Of a DNA stretch of 64,000 nt, positions 1-10,970 are shown one piece after another (positions within the stretch are counted from its first letter, which is position 1; each line of letters starts with the position of its first letter). The DNA is from Cristatella mucedo (Eukaryota; Bryozoa; Phylactolaemata; Cristatellidae), in contig WPIO01000073.1 in assembly GCA_009760855.2 (NCBI GenBank), forward strand, positions 517,001 through 581,000, read 5' to 3'. The translations under genes and the position numbers were made by a program. The notes under the pieces are model-generated. The model was given only the letters and a program-made list of their open reading frames with translations. It searched no databases and was not told where the DNA came from.

Positions 1-171
1 TCCAAATCTGATTCTGAACCTGAATCAAAATCTGAATCCAAATCCGAATCCAAATCTGAATCTAACTCCCCTTCTGAATCAGCTGACAATGACTTTTCTT
101 ATTATAGTAGTGAATCAGGTGATATAAAACTTGAAGAATCATTATTTGGCAAATCTAACTATGAAAATTAA
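1..171 (+). CDS. C-terminal end of a Ser/Glu/Lys-rich protein (cut by window edge)
   Basis: The frame is open from base 1 to a TAA at 169-171. It is made of repeated SESK/SKSE units followed by an acidic tail. It lies in the AT-rich block that carries Polinton-like genes, so it probably belongs to that element. Function unknown. Confidence 0.5.
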   Translation, partial: SKSDSEPESKSESKSESKSESNSPSESADNDFSYYSSESGDIKLEESLFGKSNYEN

Positions 172-277
172 GAAACTGATTTGTAAACAATAATTTATTT
201 ATGTAGAAATAAATGTCTTAAGAATTCTCAGTTGTCAACAATCTAGAGAAATGGTAGTAAAAATTTGCCTTTAAAAA

Positions 278-484
278 ATGAAAGGTAATTATGAACGAAT
301 AGTTAGACATTCACTTGATAAACCTATTCCAGAATTAGATAGTACATTTATTAGTGTTCTTATAGAAATTTGTGAAGCATGTGATAAAATAATCTAATGT
401 CGTAGTAAGATCAATGATATGCTTGAAAAAGTAGGTAAAAAATCAAAAACACCAAAAACTAAATCTGGTGTACAAATTAATTGA
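278..484 (+). pseudogene. small AT-rich element gene with one in-frame TAA
   Basis: An ATG frame of about 68 codons is interrupted once by TAA (about codon 41) and ends at TGA 482-484. I do not recognise the family. Its codon use matches the flanking Polinton-like block. Confidence 0.4.
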
Positions 485-522
485 TTTTATATTAGATAGT
501 TTTTTAACATTATATAGAAAAA

Positions 523-880
523 ATGAATATTGAAAAACTAAAGGCGGAAGTTGAAATGCTAAATATTGTAGTTAAAGAAATAGAGGTAATTATTGGGAAG
601 CAGATGATTCTAATAATGTTTATTTAACTATTACTCCTAGTGATGGTACAGCATCAACAATGAGTATGAGACCCGGTAAAGGTAATAATTTTTTTTAAAA
701 CACATGATTGAAAATTATGCAGAAAATTTGAAGATGCTATCAATGATATTTATAAACTTAATAAGTCTCAAGAACTTATCAAAAAAGTAAAAAAATGAAT
801 TTATTTATGCTATTTTTTATATTTGTGATGCTAAAGATAAACATGAAAAATGTAAATAGATAGCAAGAAAATTGTTTAAA
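523..880 (+). pseudogene. decayed small gene of the AT-rich element
   Basis: An ATG at 523 opens a Lys/Glu-rich frame that breaks near 590-680 through indels, including a T8 run. Short readable stretches follow in other frames. Unrecognised. Confidence 0.3.
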
Positions 881-988
881 GAATAGTTGTTTATATGTAG
901 CTTTGTTAGTTTTAAATAATTATTGTAGGAAATGCAAACAACTTACAATGTTGGTGATCCAGCCCTTGCAATTATTTCTACTCTACTG

Positions 989-1050
989 AAATAATAATAA
1001 TAATAATAATAATAATAGTACACTTGATAAAGCGCCCTCAGAGAACTTAT
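989..1050 (-). mobile_element. LINE-A 3' tip (about 60 bp)
   Basis: An (AAT)n run is followed by the minus-strand LINE-A end (cttgataaagcgccctcaga). It sits inside the Polinton-like block, so it arrived after that block. A 20-bp direct repeat (about 1049-1068 and 1083-1103) lies at its inner side. Confidence 0.75.
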
Positions 1051-1070
1051 GTTGATTATCTTGTTAAATC

Positions 1071-1500
1071 TTGAAATCTTGCGTTGATTATCTTGTTAAA
1101 TCAAAGATGACTGCATGCGATCAACAAACACTTGATTCTGATATTTCAGTTATGACTGATAACTCAGTTAAGAAATTGTATCTAGATGAATGTGACATTG
1201 AAGCTCAAAAAATTATAACGGCTGGATTATCTGATGTACCATCTCACCTTGAAACAACTGTTGGGGCTAAAGTTGACGCACTTCTAGATGATCCTTCAGA
1301 AATCTCGGGTTACACAACATGAATTGCATCTCAACTTCCAACCCTCTCAATGGTTATATCAGGAATATCAGGAGTTTAACCATAAATCTCTGGATTGGTT
1401 AAAGATGAGTGTTATGCAGTCCTTCCTGATCTATCCGATGGAGTTAGTGCACGACAAAAGGCAACTGCAGCAGCATTAGAAGCACAAACATCTGCATAAT
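1071..1500 (+). pseudogene. decayed gene of the AT-rich element
   Basis: One frame runs from 1071 to TAG/TGA near 1322 (83 residues), and a shifted frame continues in similar style to about 1499. It reads like one protein broken by a frameshift near 1300. The middle is acidic and the end Ala-rich. Family not recognised. Confidence 0.4.
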
Positions 1501-1537
1501 TAATTTTAATTAAAACAAAATAAACAGTATTATAGAA

Positions 1538-2003
1538 TTGACTTCAATTGAAAAAAGAAGTAAGGACTGTCTCAATGAATTTCAAGGACAGCAACATTCA
1601 AACTTTAAGATTTATTCATATTCAATGGGAAGAATTGAAGATATTAGATTAACATTATTAAACGTTGTAAGACTAGTTCTTGAATATAAGGCATTAAGAA
1701 TCAATCACTCTGAACCAGAGATTGCATGTTTATTTACTAAAGTTAGAGACAGTATAATATTCGAAGATTTTCTCAAAGATTTAAAAGTAAAAAAAAATAG
1801 TATTAAGTCGGAAGCTTACTCTAAAAATAGAACTAAAGAAACAAATACAGAGAGAAATAGATGAAGGAAAGACTTGTGATCTACCAGAGGAGCTGATTAA
1901 AGAGACTATGGGTTGGAGGATTCAGAAATCTACCCGTTTTACTCATTTAACTAAGCCAATCTCAATAAAATCTAAATCATTTGGTGTTCTAAAACCTGCA
2001 TAA
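1538..2003 (+). pseudogene. frameshifted element gene, unknown family
   Basis: The frame from about 1538 to 1864 is followed, one frame over, by an open stretch from about 1835 to TAA 2001-2003, so a single indel near 1835-1850 explains the break. The combined product would be about 155 residues. No domain recognised. Confidence 0.45.
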
Positions 2004-2236
2004 TTTAGAACAGGATAACTAACATCAAATTAGATTGTTTTATTACAATTTTCCTCAAAGATTGCAAAGTTTGTCATAGAATTAGTTAACGACATGTAAG
2101 TGTCTTATTGAAAAATATAGATGAACAATTAAAACAATCAACTCTCTCAACTTTTTTGCTTTACGTTTACCATTAACTAGTGGAAATAGTTTTGAAATAG
2201 CACATGTTGATTCCTGTTCTAAACATTTATGTATTC

Positions 2237-2536
2237 CTAAAGTTTGATAACATCCATTTTTAAATGTTTCTTTACTAAAGAATATAGTGTAGGTGGTTTC
2301 TCTTTTCTATAAGTATTATAATTTATATTACAATATGAACAAATAATTATTTCATTACTATGAGAAAGAGTAGAATCAAACTCAGTTTCACTCATATCAA
2401 GATCACATTTATCACAACGAATTTCATAGTTTTCTTTTGCTCTTTTTCTTATATGAGGTTTACCATAAAGATGACCTGTGTCAATATATTCAATTTCATT
2501 AAATGTAGATAAACATATATCACAAAATATTTTCAT
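2237..2536 (-). CDS. 99-aa Cys-rich zinc-finger-like protein of the Polinton-like block
   Basis: An intact ATG-to-stop frame on the opposite strand to the integrase. Cys pairs CDIC (near residue 5), CDKC (about 41) and CSYC (about 67), with His residues between, suggest one or two zinc-binding modules. It is the only undamaged gene in the block. Function in the element is unknown. Confidence 0.5.
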   Translation of the reverse strand: MKIFCDICLSTFNEIEYIDTGHLYGKPHIRKRAKENYEIRCDKCDLDMSETEFDSTLSHSNEIIICSYCNINYNTYRKEKPPTLYSLVKKHLKMDVIKL

Positions 2537-2574
2537 TCTCTATGGAATGTCGTTTTTAACTCTTAACTTAAGAA

Positions 2575-3427
2575 AAAAGATTGTACATTAAATCCTAACT
2601 CAGATATAAGTCAAGTATTCAAACAAAGACCTAGAGAGATTCCAAAAGGTTTCTTTAATATAGTTAAACCTAATGAAAAACACCATGCAGATATTTGTTA
2701 TATGCCAAATGATAATGGATATAAATATTCTTTGAGTGTTATTGATGTTGCTAGTAGATATAAAGATTCAAGGCCACTTTAAACAAAATATTGTAAAAAA
2801 GTAACAGAAGCAATAGTAGACATTTATACAAAAGGTCCTTTAAAACAGCCAAAACATAATACAATTGATCCAGCATCAGAATTTAAAGGCGAGTTCATAA
2901 AAGAAATGAATAGGCATGAAACGTGTGTTATAGAAGCCACTAGTAAAAATAGTGTTGCATTAGTTGAAAGAATTAATAGAACAGTAGCAGAAAGAGCATT
3001 TATTGCGCAATATGAAAAAGAATTAGATAGTATTAGTAGAGGAGACCGTGTTGGAAACAAAGTGTGGATTGATGATTTACCAAAAATTATTGAACATCTA
3101 AATAATAATACTACAGAAGCAATTGTTGAAGAACCTTCTAAGGCAATAAAAAAGAAGTAGTAAAACTAAATAAACCAAAATACAGTAGAGAAGTAGGAGA
3201 ACAAGAAAAATTATTAGAAGTTGGAACATCCGTCAGATATCTACTAGAACCAGGTGAAGGAAGGGATGAAAAAAAGAAGAAGAGCTACAGATCCAATATG
3301 GGTTTGACTAAACATACTATTGACAGAATTAATTGACAGAATAATGGTAATGGACGAACAACCAGTTCGTCAGTTTGTAAATGATGTTAAGAGAAGTTTT
3401 GTTAGGGGAAGAGTTGCAAGAGATTAA
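2575..3427 (+). pseudogene. Polinton/Maverick-like DDE integrase, broken
   Basis: Retroviral-type integrase core. HADICYMP and SVIDVASRY hold the first Asp region, IDPASEFKGEF the second Asp, and a Glu lies in a SVALVERINRTVAE context. Downstream, a segment with RYLLEPGEG and a basic RRATDP stretch is typical of the tail of Polinton-type integrases. Lesions: in-frame TAA near 2780, stop at 3158-3160, and further frame changes before the final TAA at 3425-3427. The enzyme joined element ends to host DNA; this copy cannot be made intact. AT content differs sharply from DNA right of 4093. Confidence 0.75.
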
Positions 3428-3447
3428 ACATCATTAATTTCATTTTG

Positions 3448-3821
3448 TCAACTTCCCAATATAATTCCTCCAAATTCCTCTTTTGTAATTTCCTCATCAG
3501 GTAAAGCATTATTAATCTTTGAAATCACTTCAGAATTAGAATGTAAAGTATTTCTTTTACGTTTATCTATTTCTGCGAGTACACCATCAACTGCTACAAA
3601 CATTGCAGATAGTGCTGAAAAGAAAGGAACTACATGAGTAATATCTGGAAGTAATTGAACATAAGTACTAGAAACAGCTACTCCTAATTCTATTACTATG
3701 TTTATAAGTTTAATTACATATCTAACTCTTGTTAGATTTGTTGGGCATGATCTAATTTTTGTATTATATTGAATTGTTTCTTAATATGTTTAAACAACAA
3801 AAATTTTCTTAAATCAACCAT
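3448..3821 (-). pseudogene. decayed membrane-like small protein of the Polinton-like block
   Basis: ATG 3821-3819 opens a short basic start that meets a stop. An adjacent frame then carries a hydrophobic stretch (VVPFFSALSAMFVAVDGV) and an acidic end to TGA 3450-3448. One frameshift separates the two. Small proteins with such a segment occur in Polintons and related viruses, but I cannot assign this one. Confidence 0.4.
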
Positions 3822-3951
3822 TTTTCTATATTAAGAAAAATAATTGTATTCAATAAATTTATAAGAGAAGTTTTGTAAAGTGTTTATTTAATCTTATTTT
3901 TATCAGAAATTGTTAACTATTATATAGTAATTTTACAGTCTTCAAAAAATA

Positions 3952-4092
3952 GAGTGGTATGCGATTTTACCCTATCGCGGACCACATTCAAAAAGATGCG
4001 TTTTGGAATGAGATCGAGCTGATGCGAGATTGAATGTAAAAATGCTTCTTTTTGAGGGTGAGGCTGCGATAGGGCTAAATCGCATACTACTC
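3952..4092. repeat. 141-bp near-perfect palindrome at the edge of the AT-rich block
   Basis: The left arm starts gagtggtatgcgatttt and the right arm ends aaatcgcatactactc. The arms are about 70 bp, with the outer 27 bp matching 24/27, and the symmetry continues inward almost to the centre near 4022. Ends read AGT...ACT, as in Polinton termini. No flanking target duplication is obvious. It could be an element terminus, a fused pair of termini, or a hairpin MITE. Confidence 0.75.
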
Positions 4093-5290
4093 GCCCGCAG
4101 GGTAATTAGGCAGACAGCTCCGAGCTCCGACGGCTGACAAAGTCGCGTAACAAAGTAGATGGCCTCAGGATAAGCTAGCAGCTCGACGACAGCTGCGTGT
4201 CGCAGAGTATGGCCAGAGCACGATTAGAAGCAGCAATCGACGAGGGCTCACGACAGCGAGTTGCAGAGTCGCTTACCATCGGCCCCCTTTTCGAAGGCCT
4301 TTTCAAAGAGGCCGCTCGGCACTCGGCTCTTCGCGCCGAACGGACTCAGGCTGCTCGGCCGCCCGCCGCCCCCCGAACATCAGCAGCTCGCTGATTGAGG
4401 CAGAGTGTGGCTCGCTGCACCTAGAACGCCGGTGTGTCAATCTCCTTGAGCCGATTTGTAAAAGTGGACGTGCGTGGAGTGTTGCGTGCGCCTGCTGCTT
4501 TCGCCATTGCAATTAGTGCAGCAGCATCATCGACAATTGACACGACACAGCGTCAGGCCTTTGACGTAAGGATGTTGACCGCCGCAGCAGCGCGCTCCCC
4601 ATCTGTTGTGAGTCAGCCAGCTCGTGCGTGTACGCATAGAGAAAATAAAGATCGAGTCTCGCTAACCGCTCACGCCCGCGTTGTGTCTCATCGAGACCCC
4701 ACAAGAATAGCCGCCGCCGGAGCAGCTGTTATACAACACGAGCCTGTTGAGAAGTTGCGCTCGCAAACTTTTCCGCTGTCGCGTGTCCGCTTAGAGAGAC
4801 CGTCTGCATTACTTTGCGAAATTTTTGCCATGCGCGTTCTTACCAATTTCGGCAAACGGTGGCTTGCAGAGTAGTAAGTAATATTTCTTTCTGATTAAAT
4901 GGCGTTCGCCAAAACCACGCCTCCTTTGTCCGAAACGTTGCGAACTAACATACGATAGCCCGTGCAGACGACTTACATAAACAGTTGATGCAAGCACCTC
5001 AAAGCATACCTCGCAGGTTAGTCTTAGAAGCCACATGAATGCACAGACAAGTTATGACGATGATAGAAGAGCATGCGAGCAATTGAAATGCCCATACGTG
5101 AGCAGAAACTCCGCTCGCTAATGAAAATCTGTATCTTGTGCAGCCACAGAGGTGCTAAAAGTGCACTGCACCAACCTAACGTACTGCAAATTAATGATCA
5201 TTTCAAATGCCTTTCGATGCGTTCAAAATAGAACGAGTTCCAAATAAATACTTCTGTAGGAACTGCTAACGATCTCTACGTGTGTATGTG
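4093..5290. other. GC-rich host DNA, no recognised gene
   Basis: Base composition jumps from AT-rich to about 55% GC at the palindrome. A 146-codon frame (4434-4874, plus) is open but has low-complexity Ala/Arg content and no motif I know. Possibly an exonic or promoter-proximal region; undecided. Confidence 0.4.
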
Positions 5291-5293
5291 CGA

Positions 5294-5314
5294 TACTATA
5301 TATATATATATGTG

Positions 5315-5350
<36 letters not shown>
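5294..5350. repeat. (TA)n microsatellite
   Basis: Interrupted TA repeat with a central tgtggtacat, making it palindromic. DNA from here to about 6540 shows no recognised gene. Confidence 0.9.
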
Positions 5351-5352
<2 letters not shown>

Positions 5353-6544
5353 TAGAGTGTTGTATTTTAGGTCGCTTATTTTCCTTGCGTTTCGCTACCT
5401 GCTGCTTAAATTAAGGCAGTCCTCGGCCAGAATAATAAATCAAAGCGAAGGCAAAGTCGGTTGTCCGCAGGCATTTTCCGATTTGTCACCTCGTTAGGTT
5501 TTAGCATAATTTGCTAACGTGGATTCTCACGCGACCTCTGTACATCAGTTTTTTTTAGCTTTCTCCTCTTTCCTCTACCGACTACCGAGATTTTGGCTGC
5601 AATTCCTAAACTCTGAACTCTTCTCTTCCTTGACTCTCGGGTCACTGGCGCTTTGCTTGGCGAAGTCACGTGAACAACTTAAGGTTCCGCCTCATCTCAT
5701 ATCAAACCCGAAACTATCTTAAAACTGGAACACAATTAGTGCACAAAAGATAAAGAGAAGGAGGCCTCCATACATTGATGCACAAGCCATTGGGTTTTGG
5801 ATTTATTGAGTTCATATCCAGGCAGCTTCTCTCCAATCCAGTTATTATATCTGCTTTATCTCCACGCCGCCAGTTTTAAAGGTCTTATTGGCAGCATCCA
5901 AAAGATCTTTTAGCCGAGCATTTAAACTCGCAGGCTTTCGATGCGCATTGAAGAAATAAGTTAACAAACATGTTGAGCATAAATTCCCTTCCGTTTCCTT
6001 TTACGACCTGCCGATTCCGCAAACATTAGATTGCCGTAAACACACGAATTAGGCTGAGACGCAAACGCTCTAGCTTTAGCGGCCATCTTGGACTGGCGTC
6101 TGCTCAAATTAAAACCTCTCAAGCTCTTCTACTGTCGAAGTCGATTAAACTGCAAGGTTGCTATGGTGCTGCGATCTGGATATGACTTACAAATTTAGAG
6201 CACTAGCCAAAAAAATATTCTCTTTAGCACGTTAATTTAAAGTTGTTCAAAAATTCCGATGTTGGAGAAGTTTTGAATTGACGTACAGCTGTGAATTTCT
6301 CAAAATCTGCACATACTTTGATTATGCAATCAGCTCGACAGACATTATCTTTTTTTGAACATTGACAATTCAATTAAAATTACAGTAATATAAATCCTCA
6401 CATATCGCCCCATTAAAAAGCCACAATTAGCTAAATGAGCATGCAACTACGGACTCATTGGGTCAGCTTCTTGTAGTTTGGTTGACAGCCCGGCAACGCC
6501 TACAAAACCCTTCCCTTTTTTATTATGGTTGAGCCTCCATTCTC

Positions 6545-7667
6545 CTAAAAAAATAATGATAATAATAATATTAACCGTAAATTGAAAGGGTTACATCTTC
6601 AGAAAAATACGTCTTTTTCTAGGTACTTGGCATATGCAGTAAAAGAAGCATGACCGCATCGTTAGGGTTACATGGAAAGAGTCGACATGCATAACGTTGT
6701 TAGCCTTGGCTTGCACAGCGACAGCATGCATAAGCAGACTTAGATCAAATCACAAGAACCCTGCAAATTATGTGATAGGAAACGGGCGTTTTTTAACTTC
6801 TTTTTAAATTTTGTAAGGTCAGGGGATGTCGTGACGTCAGTCAGGAGTGCCTTCCAGATTTTAGGATCATACAAACTATAGATACGGTCTCTAAGGGATT
6901 TGAAGCTGGTTTTAGAAACAGTTAAATGATTCGGGTCAGAAGAGCAGGTGTTACGATGGCTATCCATTTACAGATTAGTTCTGATAGGATGGCCGGAGCT
7001 AGAGAATGAAGGAACTTAAAAATGTGTGACCAAACCACGAATTCGATAAGCTGCTTTAATAGGTGCCGGTCCAGGTCGGCGAGAAGTGTAAAGTGATAAC
7101 TGCAGCGCTCACGACTGACGAGCCAAACTTTAGGAGAGTTTTGCACCAACTTCAAGTGCCTGATTGTGTTAGCCAGTAGACCTAAAATGAGTCAGTTACA
7201 AAAGTCGATAGAAGATGTCCCAGATGCATGAATCAACTTGGGTGCGTTATGCGCGTCTAAGCAGGCCTAAATTTTTACAGTGCTCTGTAGCTCAAAATAG
7301 GCTGTCTGGAATGTGGACATGATTTAGTCGTCTTGCCAAAGGTCCCTTTGTAGCACGTTTGGATTGTGTGAAGGTGAGATTTATGTAAGATATGCTGGCC
7401 GAGCCAACTTTGAGCTTTCCAGTTCCTAATTCAGGCTAGTTTTTCCCATCGCTAGCAAGCTGGTTACATCGCCATGTAATTTGAAAAGGTTGGTGTCCAC
7501 ATTTGTGCATCTGTCAGCAATACATGCAGCAAGGGAGTTGGGAGAGTTTGATCTGCTTGAAGGCTGGTAGGGATCAAAGCATAGGTACAGCTGTGTCTCT
7601 TCTGCATGTGATTCAAAGCCTAGATTGTGCTGGGCTATTGCATCGGCAAGAGCTATACAGCTCTTGT

Positions 7668-7754
<87 letters not shown>

Positions 7755-8370
7755 ACAAGCCTGGGCGGAAATTGCTCAAGCTCTCTCGGTCTAGAGCTGC
7801 TTTCTTAATATGGCACCTTACAACAGTCTTTTTTAAGGTTCTAGTATACTATCTACGGCTAAGGACGTACTTAATGTGCTAGCTATTCAATGTAGCATCA
7901 AATTGATGCATCGTATTATTAGGACAGTGGGAATAGATTATAGGATGCCAGTAGTCTTCTTTAAATGAAAAATGAACTTTAGGATGGGGTCAGTCGTAGC
8001 AGACTTGAATGTATGCATTGATTTGCTGCGAGGAATTGAGGGAGATGCGGCATATGGGAATATTATTGGGGAGATAAATCTAGTGAGGATTTTGTTACCT
8101 TAGATCTCTCTGATCATTTTTAAGTTACTTACAAAGGAGCAAGAGAAGCGATCTGCAAGATAACCACATGGATCACTGGTAAGGAGCTAACCTGAGAGCT
8201 ATTAACGAGCTGATTTATGGTAGACACCAGATTTTTTGGATTTTGCACCTGTAATCGTGCATAGCTGGCACGTTGCAATGCAGAAATAAGCTATTTTGTA
8301 ACTGATCTATACGAGACTAATTGTCACGATGTATTAAATTTCTCTCCCTATAGCCAACAGTCCGTGCAAG
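6545..8370 (-). mobile_element. LINE-A copy with internal RT deletion
   Basis: Minus-strand CR1/L2-like element. The 3' end with AAT repeats is at about 6550, the C-terminal domain at 6740-7150, the RT 3' half (FESHAEETQLYLC) near 7560-7620, and the pre-RT linker from about 7760 to 8370. The stretch between the VSLLPFLSK region and YTLPLADVIA is missing, and a (CA)n(TA)n repeat stands at the junction. Many stops; not functional. Confidence 0.8.
7671..7751. repeat. (CA)n(TA)n microsatellite inside LINE-A
   Basis: About 25 CA units followed by about 15 TA units, occupying the place of roughly 430 bp of reverse transcriptase sequence in the surrounding LINE-A copy. Confidence 0.95.
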
Positions 8371-8613
8371 CAGAATCTACAAGTCTGTTAATGCTGTCAG
8401 TTCCTTTTATGTAGGCTTTAGCTATGCAAGCCCTCAGATACGGCTTACGATTCGTGCTAGCAAAACCTACTTTTATTTAAATGATAAAAACAGTGCCATT
8501 TGATAAATTATGTTAAATCTGAAAATTAAAATACCCGTAGCTATGGGAATAGTCTTTCAAACAACACTGCTTTCTTGAGCGAGATGAGCACTCTCTTTAG
8601 CCTGCCTCGCTAG

Positions 8614-8745
8614 TTTGGCCAACTGGTTACGGTGCTCGCCCCGACCAGGGTCTGGCCGAAGCCACGAGCTCGAGCAAGTGGCATACGCGAAGCACCTGAC
8701 TAAAGATTAAGTTCTCTTGGGGCTCTTAAAAATGAATTATGTATG
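8614..8745 (+). mobile_element. SINE-1 (tRNA-derived)
   Basis: A tRNA-like head (ttggccaactggttacggtg, then gctcgcc and gaccagg) and a tail with gattaagttctcttggggct followed by aaaatgaatta. The same layout recurs across the window. DNA from 8750 to 9120 has no recognised feature. Confidence 0.7.
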
Positions 8746-9129
8746 TATTCTTATACTTAATCACAAGAACAAGCTGTAAGGCTACAATTGTTTCCACGCG
8801 ATTGCCACTGTTCTTTGGCTATTGGTACTTCATACTAGATAATGACCTTTACAATATGAACTTAATTAAAAATCTGATTAATAAACTTTAATCATTATAA
8901 GGATGAGGATTGATGATTATGCAAGGGAAAAACTTCCGGAGCTTTGATGCCTTACATAAATAGCATGTGGATCACGAAATCAGAAATATCTTGCTACTTC
9001 AGAAAGTAATGATAAGTTATTTGTCTAGCACTCTACGAGAACATAATCTCCGCCTAGCCGCTTTACAACTTGCTACAAGAGACGATAATATTGAAGCGTG
9101 CTATCTTTGACCACGTTGCGGCTGAATCT

Positions 9130-9900
9130 GAATGAGTAATTTTATTAAAATATTAACATGGCATCCTTGGAGAGTTACATCTCTTTCTAGCTACTTTACA
9201 AATGCTGGAAATAAAGCATATAAATTAGTGATTGCATGCACGATTTCAGCACGCATCGGTACACAAGGAATAACTCGTGATAAACCAGTAAGTTTATCCG
9301 TTGTGTGTGGGTTCTTGACTTCTTTTATTGTTTATAAAGTCGAGGATGTTGTGACGTTGCTCAGTAATTAGTTCGGAGCATTTGGAGCACAGAAACGGGA
9401 GGTGCAGATACCAAAACGCTAGAGACTATTTGGGACACATTAAAACGACGAAAGTCAGCGGAGTAGCTGGTATGATGGGAAGCCTGAAAGAAGAACTCTT
9501 TCAGATCGTCGGTCGGAGGGAGAGAAAGAAGAGACCTGACAGCGACTATTAGAACCTTAAATACGGGACGCAGCTTGATGCCGAGCTAGTGGAGAACGGT
9601 TAGAAGTGCTGTAACGTTGCAGCCCTTACATTTACGATAGATAAAACCTGGCTTCTGAGTGCGTATCAATGGTTAGCGTATTATTACGCAGAAACAAAGA
9701 CATGCAATGAGATAGTTACATATGTCAAGTCGGGATTGCATAACTGCATGGATAGACTTGGTTGTGATATCCTTTTTCAGCAATTCCTGAAATTGTAAAT
9801 ATTCTGCCAGAAAATTGGCTGCTTGCCTGTCATATGCAATCACGTAGATTTGCGATATCAAGCTATGCCAGAGCGTGAGCAGTTTCTACCATTACCAAGT
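9130..9900 (-). mobile_element. old, diverged LINE-A 3' region
   Basis: Scattered matches to the LINE-A minus strand: acatctctttctag near 9180, gcatgcacgatttcagcacgc near 9235, and a gaggatgttgtgacg equivalent near 9345. Heavily diverged; the outer limits are approximate. Confidence 0.45.
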
Positions 9901-10045
9901 CATCGAATTGAGGCCTGTAGCAAGAAGCAGCCGTATAGGAATATGATGAGACTCACTTACTATGATTTTTAGATATTGTCTAAACGTGAGGCAGAAGTTG
10001 ATGAAATAATACCAACCTACAGTGGCAACTATGACTCTTGTCTTG

Positions 10046-10160
10046 GTGATGATAATAACAATAATAATGCACTTGATAAAGCGCCCTCAGAGAACTCAAT
10101 CTCTTTCTAGGCACTTTACATTTGCTGCAAAGGAAGCACGATCGCATTGATTGTACACTC
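10046..10160 (-). mobile_element. LINE-A 3' tip
   Basis: Starts with an AAT-type run and reads cttgataaagcgccctcaga then aactcaatctctttctaggc, the exact minus-strand LINE-A end. Sequence to 10560 is unassigned. Confidence 0.85.
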
Positions 10161-10564
10161 ATTCGCCTGGTTTTTCTAACTTGCTGTTTTTTTTATTTTC
10201 AGTCACTCCTGTCATTTCTCCTTTCACTGATTTACTCAATTCAGGTGAAGAGAAATTCTTGACCTATATCAATCACAATTGATCACCCAGTGAGCCTTTA
10301 AACTATGGCTGGTACCCCAGGTATCTGTTTATTTCTACTTCCATTCACGATGTATTCCATCTCTCCCTCTTTCCAATGCAATTTCGCCAGGTACAATGTA
10401 GGCTTTCATTTTAATGAACATCGTGTGAATTGGTCCTCGTAATCATTCGTGCGTAGATTCCAGCAACTCGGCCTCTCTTGGGTCCATTTCAGCACGTATT
10501 GCTGAAAAATGCATTTGAATCTCGGTACGCTTTCTCAATTTGAATGAGGATAGAAGTAAGTTAT

Positions 10565-10970
10565 AAATTGTGGGCAAGCCAAGCACTTCTCGAAAACTGG
10601 AAAGCCTAACCCTCGAAATTGACATGATCAGCATATCCCCAGAAGGTATTTCTCTGAATCTGGCTGTCTTCCTTAATTACTTTTCTCTTAATGAGCGCTC
10701 TTGCTCCACAGATGAATCAGCCTTTCATCTGCTAAGCCTTGAAAAAAATTCGGGATCACTTACATAAGCATACTATTGCCAAGCTGGTTCACGCATTCAT
10801 TGTATTGCGACTAGACCCTTGCAATTTTATTACTCTACTACGATATCATCCAGCCTGTGCAATAAGACTCTAACAGCTAGTTAAAAACTGTGCAGACATG
10901 CTGGTCTGACGTGAGCATTGCAACGGCCATATTGCACCACCTCTCACCAATCTGAACTGAATAACCCATA
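10565..10970 (+). mobile_element. old LINE-A fragment
   Basis: Aligns by eye with the post-RT part of LINE-A: ggaaagcctaaccctcgaaa near 10600, atcagcatatccccagaagg near 10630, aagctggttcacgcattca near 10780. 5' and 3' truncated. From 10970 to 12660 I see only unassigned DNA. Confidence 0.65.

Noticed and set aside
7426-7882. Open frames with THTH and IYIY runs
   Set aside because: Produced by the CA/TA microsatellite.
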